Shown here in pieces: positions 26,731 to 34,753 of a stretch of 64,000 bases of DNA (position 1 is the stretch's first letter; every line of letters starts with the position of its first letter). Below the pieces are notes generated by a model. It made no database searches and was not told the DNA's origin. It was given only the letters and a program-made list of their open reading frames with translations. The stretch is from Tahibacter soli. GTDB taxonomy: Bacteria > Pseudomonadota > Gammaproteobacteria > Xanthomonadales > Rhodanobacteraceae. Position numbers and translations under genes: made by a program. Where the stretch lies: the NCBI RefSeq assembly GCF_025717065.2, contig NZ_JAOVZO020000001.1:372001-436000 (forward strand). Reading direction: 5' to 3'.

Positions 26731-28080
26731 CTACTCGTCGCCGCCGCCGACGGCGATCGTCGAGCGCTCCAGGCCCTCGACGCCGGCCCAGTCGATCTGC
26801 GGCAGCGACAGATAGCGGTCGAGCAGCATCGGCAGCATGCCGGTCGGCAGTGCGGTTTCGCAGTTCCACAGCATCACGACGCCGAAGCGGTGGCGCGGCA
26901 GGAACGCGATCACGCCGCGATAGCCCTGCACCGCGCCGGCGTGGAACACGAGCGTTTCGCCGGCGTAGTCGAACACGCGCCAGCCGAGCGCGTAGTGCGC
27001 GTCGCGCAGCCGGCTGCGGCGCCACGGCGACGAGCGCAGTTCGGTCGGCGTCGATACCTGCGCGCCGTGCAGCGTTTCGAGCAGCGTCGGCGACAGCACG
27101 TCCGGACGGCCGCCCATGTGCGCGATCAGGTACTGCGCCATGTCCTTGACGCTCGCGTTGACGCCGGCGGCCGGCGCCACGTGGTAGTAGTTCTCGCGCG
27201 GCTGGAACGGCATCCAGTTGCGTCCGCGGCGCGTATGCGGGCGAGCCCAGTCGAGGCTCGACTCGAGCGCGTCGCGGCCGTAGGTGGCCGTCGACATGCC
27301 GAGCGGGTGGAAGATGCGTTTTTCGACCTGGTGATAGAAGAAGTCGCCGGTCACCGCGTAGATCACGTCGCCGAGCAGGCTGAACGCGATGTTCTGGTAG
27401 CTGTAGCAGTCGCCCGCGCCGCAGATCGGATCGACTTCGCGCAGGCGGTCGATGAGGAGCGGATACGGCTCGTCGTCTTCGAGCAGGCGGTCGTACGTGT
27501 TGTGCGGCAGGCCGACGCGATGGCTCATGATGTCGCGCACGGTCAGGCGCTCGCTGCTGGCGACGTCCTTGAGCGCGAACGTCGGCAGCACGCCGGCGAT
27601 GCGCGTGTCCCACGACAGGTAGCCCGCGTCGACGAGCTGGCCCGCGAGCGTCGCGGCGAACGATTTGGACAGCGACGCGAGGCGAAACACGGTCGAGGGC
27701 GTGACCGGCGCGCGCGTCGCGGCGTCCGCGTAGCCGATGCCGCGCTGCAGCAGCACCTGATCGCCCTGGACCACCGCGACGGCGAGGCCGGCGACCTGGC
27801 CCGACGCTTCGATCGCGTCGAGCCAGCCGTTCATGTCGTTCGCCGCCGTGAGGCCCGCGTTCGCGGGCGGCATCGCGGCGCTGACCGACGCGGCGCTCAC
27901 TTCGAGCGGCAGCGCGGCGTTGCGCTTGCCGGCGACGGCTTTGCGTTTCGCGGCCTGCTGCGCCTTCGTGGCCTTCTGCGCGGCCTGCGCCGCGCGCGGT
28001 GTGCGCGCGTGGCTCGCGTCGCAGAACGCGACGGCGAAAACGCATCCGAAGACGAGGCCGGCCAGGCGGGCGAGCCTCAT
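26731..28080 (-). CDS. Secreted serine hydrolase of the class C beta-lactamase / esterase fold
   Basis: 449 residues with a Sec signal (about 25 residues, ending DASHA) and a short Lys/Ala-rich spacer before the domain. The active-site set is complete: S136-L-S-K139 (SxxK), Y228-Q-N230 (YxN) and H380-A-G382 replacing KTG. HxG in place of KTG is usual in esterases and D-Ala-peptidases of this fold rather than true AmpC, so resistance activity should not be assumed. Periplasmic. It is divergent from lemA across an 87-nt gap that should hold both promoters. Confidence 0.88.
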   Translation of the reverse strand: MRLARLAGLVFGCVFAVAFCDASHARTPRAAQAAQKATKAQQAAKRKAVAGKRNAALPLEVSAASVSAAMPPANAGLTAANDMNGWLDAIEASGQVAGLAVAVVQGDQVLLQRGIGYADAATRAPVTPSTVFRLASLSKSFAATLAGQLVDAGYLSWDTRIAGVLPTFALKDVASSERLTVRDIMSHRVGLPHNTYDRLLEDDEPYPLLIDRLREVDPICGAGDCYSYQNIAFSLLGDVIYAVTGDFFYHQVEKRIFHPLGMSTATYGRDALESSLDWARPHTRRGRNWMPFQPRENYYHVAPAAGVNASVKDMAQYLIAHMGGRPDVLSPTLLETLHGAQVSTPTELRSSPWRRSRLRDAHYALGWRVFDYAGETLVFHAGAVQGYRGVIAFLPRHRFGVVMLWNCETALPTGMLPMLLDRYLSLPQIDWAGVEGLERSTIAVGGGDE

Positions 28081-28167
28081 GGCGCGGCCACGCCCGGGAG
28101 TGCGGAAAACCGCATGTTATGCTCGAATTGGTGCGCACAAAGCGCGGCTGGAACAAAGGGGTAGAGC

Positions 28168-28752
28168 ATGTTCTTGATCGTATTGCTGGTCGTACTGGCG
28201 GGCATTGTCTTTTACTTCATCGGCATCTACAACGGATTGATCCGCGGGCGCCTGAACTTCGAGAACGCGCTGGCGCAGATCGACGTTCAGCTGACGCGCC
28301 GCTGCGACCTGATACCGAACCTCGTCGAAGTCGCCAAGGGCTATATGAAGCACGAGCGCGAAACGCTCGAAGCGGTGATCGCGGCGCGCGAGCGCTCGCT
28401 CGGCGGCATCGCCGGCGCGAAGGCGCATCCGGGCGATCCGGCCGCGATGCGCGAACTCGCTTCCGCCGAAGGGCAGTTGAACCAGTCGCTCGGGCGCCTG
28501 CTCGCCGTCAGCGAGGCGTATCCCGACCTCAAGGCGAACCAGAACATGATGCAGCTCACCGAAGAGCTGACCTCGACCGAAAACAAGGTCGCGTTCGCGC
28601 GCCAGGCCTACAACGACGCGGTCATGGGCTACAACGTGCTGCGCGAGGTGTTTCCGAACTACATCGTCGCGAACATGTGCAATTTCGGGCAGGCGTACGT
28701 GCTCGAGATCGAGGCGCCGGAAAAACGCGACGCCCCGAAGATCTCGTTCTGA
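28168..28752 (+). CDS. LemA family membrane protein
   Basis: 194 residues, with GGGGTAGAG upstream. One N-terminal helix (about 2-20) precedes the LemA domain. Diagnostic stretches are YNGLIRGRLNFENALAQIDV, QLTRRCDLIPNLVEVAKGYM and RQAYNDAVMGYNVLREVFPN. LemA proteins form helical-bundle assemblies at the inner membrane; their function is poorly known. Here, as in many bacteria, lemA is followed closely (16 nt) by an M48 peptidase gene, implying a shared envelope-maintenance role. Confidence 0.93.
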   Translation: MFLIVLLVVLAGIVFYFIGIYNGLIRGRLNFENALAQIDVQLTRRCDLIPNLVEVAKGYMKHERETLEAVIAARERSLGGIAGAKAHPGDPAAMRELASAEGQLNQSLGRLLAVSEAYPDLKANQNMMQLTEELTSTENKVAFARQAYNDAVMGYNVLREVFPNYIVANMCNFGQAYVLEIEAPEKRDAPKISF

Positions 28753-28768
28753 AAACGCCCACCCGCGC

Positions 28769-30715
28769 ATGAATTTCTTCGAGCATCAGGACCGGGCTCG
28801 ACGCGCGTCGCGCCGCATGCTCGTGCTGTTCGCGCTCGCGGTGCTCGTGATCGTCGCGGCGGTCGACGCGCTCGTGCTGCTCGCGCTGCGGGCGGACGGC
28901 GATGCGGGCGCACCGCTCGCCGACGCGCCGACGATCGTCGCCGCGAGCATCGTGACGCTCCTCGTGATCGGCGCGGCGTCGCTGTACAAGGTGGCGAGCT
29001 TGCGCGGCGGCGGCTCGGCGGTTGCGCGCGGGCTCGGCGCGACGCAGGTTTCCGCGCAGACGACGAACCTCGCGTGGAAGCGCCTGCGCAACGTCGTCGA
29101 GGAGATCTCGATCGCGTCCGGCGTGCCGGTGCCGGAAATCTACGTGCTCGAAGGCGAGGCGGGCATCAACGCGTTCGCCGCGGGCTACACGCCGTCCGAC
29201 GCCGCCGTCGCCGTGACGCAGGGCGCGCTCGACAAGCTCACGCGCGACGAACTGCAAGGCGTCGTCGCGCACGAGTTCAGCCACGTTCTCAACGGCGACA
29301 TGCGGCTCAACATCCGCCTGATGGGCGTCGCGTTCGGCATCCTCGTGCTCTCGGTCGCCGGCCGCAAGATCCTGGAGAACACGCGCGGTTCGGGCAGCAA
29401 CGCGGCCGGCGCCGCCATGTTCGGCGTCGCGCTGCTCGCGATCGGATCGATCGGCCTCTTCTGCGCGCGGCTGATCAAGGCTTCGGTGTCGCGCAACCGC
29501 GAATACCTCGCCGACGCGTCGGCCGTGCAGTTCACGCGGCAGACCGACGGCATCGCCGGCGCGTTGAAAAAAATCGGCGCGCTCGGCGTCGGCTCGCGCC
29601 TGGCGCGCGCCGACACGGAGGAAGTCGCGCACATGCTGTTCGGCGACGGCATCGGCTATTCGGCGCTGATGGCGACGCATCCGCCGCTGCGCAAGCGTCT
29701 CGCGCGCCTCGATCCGACGTTCGACGAACGCGAACTCGCGGCGATCGCGGCAGCCTGGACCGAGCCGGTGCACGGCCTGGACAGCGACGATCCCGATGCG
29801 TCCATTTCCGGATTTGTCGCAAAAGTACCGTATCGCAAGCGCCGCGAGACGCCGCCGCCCGCGCCGGACCTGCCGCACGCGCAGGCGTCGCTCGCGGTAT
29901 CGGCGGCGCAGGTCGCCGAGCAGGTCGGCCATCCGCAATCCGACGACTATCGCGCCGCCGGCGCGATTCGCGCCGCGTTGCCCGCCGCGCTGCGCGACGC
30001 CGCGGCCGATCCGGCCGACGTCGAAGCGCTGGTGTTCGCGCTCGCGCTGTCGCGCGACGGGGCCGTGCGCGAACGCCAGCTGGCGCTGGTCGAGCGCGGT
30101 CGCGACGGCGTCGTGCGCGATCGCGTCGCGGCGCTGGCAGCGCTCGTCGCGCAAGCGCATCCGATGCAGCGCCTGCCGCTCGCGTCGCTCGCGTTTCCGC
30201 TCCTGCGCCGCAAACCGCGACCGCAGCTGCAGCAGTTCGTCGTGCTGCTCAACGGCCTCAACAACGTCGACGGCCGCATCGACGTCGACGAGTATTGCCT
30301 CTCCAAACTCGTATCGGTGCAGGTGCTCGAAGCGCTCGATCCGTCGCGCGCGCGTCCGACCGGCAGCCTGCGCCTGCCGCAGTGCCGCGACGCCGTGGTC
30401 GACGTCTGCGCCGTCGTCGCCGAACGCGGCCACGCCGACGCCGCAGCCGCGCAGCGAGCGTTTCAGCTCGGACTCGCCGAAGCGCTGCCGGACGCACGCG
30501 CGGCGTATGCGCCGCCGAACGACGCCGTCGAGGCGCTCGACCGCGCGCTCGCGACGCTCGATCGCCTGCAGCCGGCCGGCAAGGAATTGCTGGTGCGCGG
30601 GCTGACGCGCGCGATCAGCGACGACGGCGCGGTCAGCGTCGCCGAAGCCGAACTGCTGCGCACGATCTGCGCAAGCCTGCACTGTCCGCTGCCGCCGCTG
30701 CTCGCGCACGCCTGA
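28769..30715 (+). CDS. M48 (HtpX/Ste24-like) membrane zinc peptidase with C-terminal TerB-like extension
   Basis: 648 residues. Two N-terminal helices (about 16-38 and 52-74) precede the peptidase domain. The zinc site is HEFSH (H168, E169, H172), with Glu245 in NREYLADASA as the third ligand. Two further hydrophobic helices lie around 186-205 and 210-235. The peptidase part ends near residue 330 (MATHPPLRKRLARLDP). The remaining roughly 300 residues are helical and end in a TerB-like motif (ISDDGAVSVAEAELLRTICA). HtpX-type enzymes degrade damaged membrane proteins. The extension marks the long LemA-linked subgroup rather than HtpX itself. Confidence 0.9.
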   Translation: MNFFEHQDRARRASRRMLVLFALAVLVIVAAVDALVLLALRADGDAGAPLADAPTIVAASIVTLLVIGAASLYKVASLRGGGSAVARGLGATQVSAQTTNLAWKRLRNVVEEISIASGVPVPEIYVLEGEAGINAFAAGYTPSDAAVAVTQGALDKLTRDELQGVVAHEFSHVLNGDMRLNIRLMGVAFGILVLSVAGRKILENTRGSGSNAAGAAMFGVALLAIGSIGLFCARLIKASVSRNREYLADASAVQFTRQTDGIAGALKKIGALGVGSRLARADTEEVAHMLFGDGIGYSALMATHPPLRKRLARLDPTFDERELAAIAAAWTEPVHGLDSDDPDASISGFVAKVPYRKRRETPPPAPDLPHAQASLAVSAAQVAEQVGHPQSDDYRAAGAIRAALPAALRDAAADPADVEALVFALALSRDGAVRERQLALVERGRDGVVRDRVAALAALVAQAHPMQRLPLASLAFPLLRRKPRPQLQQFVVLLNGLNNVDGRIDVDEYCLSKLVSVQVLEALDPSRARPTGSLRLPQCRDAVVDVCAVVAERGHADAAAAQRAFQLGLAEALPDARAAYAPPNDAVEALDRALATLDRLQPAGKELLVRGLTRAISDDGAVSVAEAELLRTICASLHCPLPPLLAHA

Positions 30716-31049
30716 CTTTCGTTGCAAAACTGCGCGCCGGCTAAGGCATGCGCGGTCGAACGAATCCCGAATTTTGCACAAGTTGCGCGCCCGCGTTGAC
30801 GTGGCAGCGCTCTTGTCGTGCGCGCAGTTACGGCAACGTGGCGACGGCGGCGCGGCGCGAAGATCGCCTCGCCCCGGCTGCGTGAGTCGGGGCGACACCG
30901 TTCGAGTGACTTGCAAAGCCACCGTGTCGAGACCGCGGTGGCTTTTTTTTGGCTGTACGAACGCGGCTGCGCGTACAGCGGCAGAGGCTTCGCACGTTGC
31001 GAAAACTGTGGCATGCTGGCGCAACTACGAAGGACTTCGTTCAAAGCCG
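30716..31049. other. Intergenic region with tandem hairpins upstream of a CadC-type gene
   Basis: 334 nt without a gene. A GCCCCG..CGGGGC hairpin (about 30870-30892) is followed by the strong terminator at 30915-30950, about 200 nt after the peptidase stop. A GTTGCG-N18-CGCAAC dyad (30996-31025) lies before the regulator start. The long leader before the terminator could be a 3' UTR or a small RNA. Confidence 0.5.
30915..30950 (+). terminator. Strong Rho-independent terminator
   Basis: A perfect 10-bp stem (30915-30924 with 30936-30945) has an 11-nt loop and a run of eight T. It ends the lemA/peptidase transcript or a small RNA. Confidence 0.92.
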
Positions 31050-33191
31050 ATGCGACCAGAGGCCCTCGCCGATATCGCCCGCAACCGATCGCTGTCCGTC
31101 GCCGGACGACGCGTCGACGTCGGTGCGTTGCGCGTGATCGGCGACGGCACGAACGACAATGCCCGACTGACGCCCAAGGCGCTGGGCGTGCTGCTCGAAC
31201 TCGCGCGCGAACCGGGCGTCACGCGCACGCGCGAGGAACTGCTCGAACGCGTGTGGGGCGGTGCCGGCGGCAACGACGTGCTGACGCAGGCGGTGAAGGA
31301 ATTGCGCCGCGTGTTCTGCGACGATCCGACCGATCCGCGCTTCATCGAAACGGTGCCGCGCCTGGGCTATCGGCTGCTGGCCGACGTCGACTGGAACTGC
31401 GGGCGCGCGCTGCCGGAAGCGGCGAATCAGCCCGTCGCCGACACGGCGGTGCAGCTGCACGCGGCGTACCGGCGGCGCACGGTCTTCACCGTGGTCTGCA
31501 CGCTCGCCATGGTCGCGGCGACCTTTGTGATGCTCGACCGGCGCGGCGACGCGCGCGTGGCCGCCGTGTACGCCGCGCGCGTCGAAGCGGCGCCGACGCT
31601 GACGACCGATCCGGGCGCCGAAACGGCGCCGCGCGTGTCGCCCGACGGCACGCGCGTCGCGTACGTTGCCGCCGACATCGACAGCGGCCGGCCGCGCGTG
31701 CATCTGCGCAGCGTTGCCGGTGCCGGCACGCTGCGGCCGACGCACGGCGGCGGCGACGAATCGTCGCCGGTGTGGTCGGCCGACGGTTCGGAACTGGCTT
31801 TCGTGCGCGCGTCGGCGAGTGCCTGCGAGTTCGTCACCGTACCCGCGCTGGGCGGCGCCGAACGGCGCCGCGGCACGTGCGACGCGGGCATGACCGGCGA
31901 CTTCGACTGGTCGCCCGACGGCACGCAATTCGTGCTCGCTACCGCGCGCCGCGGCGACACCGCGCGGCTCGCGCATCGCTCGGTCACGGCGGGCGAAGCG
32001 GTGCCGTTCGATTATGCGCACGATCCGAACCAGCACGATGCGTATCCGCGCTACGCGCCGGACGGACGCCGCATCGCGTTTCGCCGCGGCCTGCCGCCGT
32101 ACTTCGACCTGTACGTCGTCGGCGCGCGCGGCGGCGCGGTGCGCCGCGTGACGCGGCTGGGCGCCGACATCCACGGTTTCGACTGGCTGCCCGACGGCCG
32201 CTCGCTCGTGTTCGCGTCGAGCCACGGCGGCGCGCCGGCGCTGTATCGCGTCGACGCCGACGGCGGCAACGTCGAACCGCTCGGCGTCGGCCTCGCGCAG
32301 TCGCCGGCGTTCGCGCGGCAGGGGCGTACGGCCGTGTACGAAGTGCCGCGCCTGCGCACGACGCTGCGCGGCATCGTGCTCGGCGACGCCGGCGCGCCGA
32401 GCGACGTCGCCGCGTCGACCGGCAGCGACAGCCAGCCGGCGCTGTCGCCCGACGATACGCGCGTCGCCTTCATTTCCGATCGCAACGGCCGTCCGCAGCT
32501 GTGGCTGTACGACGGCGCCGAGCGACAGGCGGTGGCGCTCACGCACGACGCCGACGCGCAGCTCAACTATCCGGAATGGAACGGCGCCGGCACGCACGTG
32601 CTGGTGACGCGGCGCCGCAACGGCGTCGGCCAGCTCGTCGAGATCGACCTTGCGAGCCAGACGCAGCGCGCCGTGTCGCCGCCGCAGTACGACGTGCACT
32701 ACGGCATCTACGCGCCGAGCGGCGGCTTTCTCGCGATCGTGCAGCACGAGGACGGGCCGCGGCTGCTGCGTTTCGCGAGCGACGCCTCGCTGCCGGCGGT
32801 GCTCGCGCGCAACGCGTCGTGGGTCGGCGCCGACGCGGTCGCCGGCGACGTGTACTACAGCCGTCCGGACGGCCAAACCGTACTGCGCCTCGCGCCGGGC
32901 GGCGCGCAGACCGTCGACGACTCCGTCGTCGCGACGATCGCCGGCGGCAACGCGTGGCGCATCGCCGCGGGCGCGCTGTGGTATCTCGACGCCGACGCCG
33001 ACCGCCACGTCGCGCTCAAGCGTCGTGCGCTCGCGGGCGACGGCACCGGCGAGACGCAGCAGGCGTGGCGCAGCGACGAGCCGATCGACGCGAGCCACTT
33101 CTCGATCGGCGCCGACGCGCATCGCGTGCTCGTGACCGGCATCGTGCGCGACGACACCGACATCGGTCTCCTGCGCATCATCGGCAAATAA
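31050..33191 (+). CDS. CadC-type transmembrane regulator with periplasmic PD40 beta-propeller (copy 1)
   Basis: 713 residues from the ATG at 31050; longer frames upstream cross the terminator and dyad and are unlikely. An N-terminal OmpR/CadC winged helix (about 12-115; LTPKALGVLLELARE, VLTQAVKELRRVF, FIETVPRLGYRL) is followed by one helix (about 144-162). About 550 residues of PD40/WD40-like blades follow, with repeated SPDG/APDG/LPDG motifs. This is a one-component design: a periplasmic sensor signals through the membrane to a cytoplasmic DNA-binding domain. The ligand is unknown. A homologue with the same layout lies at 61151-63352. Confidence 0.85.
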   Translation: MRPEALADIARNRSLSVAGRRVDVGALRVIGDGTNDNARLTPKALGVLLELAREPGVTRTREELLERVWGGAGGNDVLTQAVKELRRVFCDDPTDPRFIETVPRLGYRLLADVDWNCGRALPEAANQPVADTAVQLHAAYRRRTVFTVVCTLAMVAATFVMLDRRGDARVAAVYAARVEAAPTLTTDPGAETAPRVSPDGTRVAYVAADIDSGRPRVHLRSVAGAGTLRPTHGGGDESSPVWSADGSELAFVRASASACEFVTVPALGGAERRRGTCDAGMTGDFDWSPDGTQFVLATARRGDTARLAHRSVTAGEAVPFDYAHDPNQHDAYPRYAPDGRRIAFRRGLPPYFDLYVVGARGGAVRRVTRLGADIHGFDWLPDGRSLVFASSHGGAPALYRVDADGGNVEPLGVGLAQSPAFARQGRTAVYEVPRLRTTLRGIVLGDAGAPSDVAASTGSDSQPALSPDDTRVAFISDRNGRPQLWLYDGAERQAVALTHDADAQLNYPEWNGAGTHVLVTRRRNGVGQLVEIDLASQTQRAVSPPQYDVHYGIYAPSGGFLAIVQHEDGPRLLRFASDASLPAVLARNASWVGADAVAGDVYYSRPDGQTVLRLAPGGAQTVDDSVVATIAGGNAWRIAAGALWYLDADADRHVALKRRALAGDGTGETQQAWRSDEPIDASHFSIGADAHRVLVTGIVRDDTDIGLLRIIGK

Positions 33192-33625
33192 CGCCCGCGC
33201 GCCGCACGTCACCCGCGACATCGCCCGACGCGGACTTTCAACGCGCGCGGGCCGCTTGCGTTTGCGCCCGCCGCGCGCGTTTTCGCATCGCCGTCGCACC
33301 GCCGTCGCACCGCGTTCGCTGCACGCGTGCGCGCACGCAGCGTCGCCGCTGCGCGCAACCCGGGCAACATCGCGCGCCGCACCCGGCACATCGCTCGCGC
33401 AGCTTCAGCGGCGCCGTTGCGATTTCGGCGTCGATTTCTTCAGTGCCGCGCATGTTGCCGATCGTGCGAAACAGCAGTCGCGGTATCGCCGCGGGCGTGT
33501 TTTCGCAAATTCCCGTCGAAATTTCGCCTCCCCTTAAGCGTCCGTTCGCTTCGCTTTCGCACCGCTTCGGGACTCGCTCTCGCCCGAGCTTCGATGCTCG
33601 GCGCAACGCACGAAGGGAGGGCGAC
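33192..33625. other. 434-nt gap before the AraC gene
   Basis: It holds the terminator at 33241-33284 and a short direct duplication (CCGTCGCACCG twice, near 33291-33312). The rest shows no recognisable gene, operator or RNA. GGGAGG at 33615-33620 is the AraC ribosome-binding site. Confidence 0.6.
33241..33284 (+). terminator. Terminator after the CadC-type regulator
   Basis: A perfect 10-bp GC stem (33241-33250 with 33271-33280) encloses a 20-nt partly self-complementary loop. A short T-run follows. Confidence 0.65.
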
Positions 33626-34618
33626 ATGAAGATCATCAGCGAGAATCTGCGCTACGGCGCACGCATCGACATCGGAAGCGGCGACGCGTTCCGGCAGCGC
33701 TACGGCGACGGGCTGCTCGTCGTGGTCGGCGGCGGTCGCGGCGCGACCGTCGCGAGCGCCGGCGACGGCGGCGGCCTGTGGCTGCCGCTGCGCGGACGCC
33801 TGAAGGTCGCCAGCGGTGAGGCGAACTTCACGCTCGAACCGGGACAGGTATTTCTGTCCGAACCGGAACTGCGCACGCAGATCGGCGGTCGCGGCGCGTC
33901 GCTGTGGCTCGGACTCGTCGCGCAGCGCGCCGGCTGGCGCCGCGTGCTGGCACGCGCGAGCGGCGCGATCGCGCCGGAGACCTCGCTCGTGCCGGCATGG
34001 CACAAGGCGCCGCCGCACCTGCGCCGGCTCGGCGTGCGCCTCGCCCGCGCGTGCCTGGCGCGCGCGTCCGAGCAGGAAACGCAACACGCCTGCGACGATC
34101 TCGTCGGCGGCGTGCTCGACCTGCAGGCCGGTTTCGACGCGATGGTCGAACGCTGTCCGGGCCGCACGCTCGCGCAGCGGCAGGGCGTGTTCCTGCGCCT
34201 GCAGCGCGTGCGCAACCACATGGCGCTGTCGTGCCAGCAAGAGCTCGACGTGCCCGAGCTTGCGCGCATGGCGAGCTATTCGCCGTGGCATTTCATTCGC
34301 GCGTTCCATGCCGTGTACGGCGAAACCCCGCACGCGTACCTCGTCGAGCAGCGCCTGGATCGCGCGCGCCGGCTGCTGCGCTCGAGCCCGCTCGCGATCA
34401 GCGAGATCGCGCTCGCGATCGGGTTTGAAAATCGCTGCGCGTTTTCACGGCTGTTCAAGCAGCGCTTCGGCGTCAGCGCCGCGCAGCTGCGGCGCGAATA
34501 CGGACGGGCGGGCGCGGTGCGCGCACGGCGTTGCGATCCGCGCGAATTGCCGGTGCGCGCAAGTATGGCAACGCGCCCCGCCAATTCCGGCCAACTCGCG
34601 CTCGCCACGGATTTTTAA
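33626..34618 (+). CDS. AraC-family transcriptional regulator
   Basis: 330 residues from the ATG at 33626 with GGGAGG 5 nt upstream. The N-terminal half is a cupin-like sensor (about 40-110; LPLRGRLKVASGEANF, LEPGQVFLSEPE). A linker leads to the two-HTH AraC domain (about 195-295; ELARMASYSPWHFIRAFHAV, then ISEIALAIGFENRCAFSRLF). It ends 135 nt before a TonB-dependent receptor on the same strand, so it probably controls that receptor in response to its substrate. The ligand is unknown. Confidence 0.9.
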   Translation: MKIISENLRYGARIDIGSGDAFRQRYGDGLLVVVGGGRGATVASAGDGGGLWLPLRGRLKVASGEANFTLEPGQVFLSEPELRTQIGGRGASLWLGLVAQRAGWRRVLARASGAIAPETSLVPAWHKAPPHLRRLGVRLARACLARASEQETQHACDDLVGGVLDLQAGFDAMVERCPGRTLAQRQGVFLRLQRVRNHMALSCQQELDVPELARMASYSPWHFIRAFHAVYGETPHAYLVEQRLDRARRLLRSSPLAISEIALAIGFENRCAFSRLFKQRFGVSAAQLRREYGRAGAVRARRCDPRELPVRASMATRPANSGQLALATDF

Positions 34619-34753
34619 CGTTGACGGCACGCGTTGCACACGGATGCGCTCCGTCTGCAACGCCTTTCGCCGGTCGCGCGGAACACGGGCCCGGTGCCGT
34701 TGCGGCGGCAGCGCCACACGCTGCTGCCGAATTCGAATCATCAGGAGAACATC

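Noticed and set aside
30818-33625. A long upstream extension of the AraC frame
   Set aside because: This extension overlaps the whole CadC-type gene in another frame; the GGGAGG and ATG at 33626 give the natural start.
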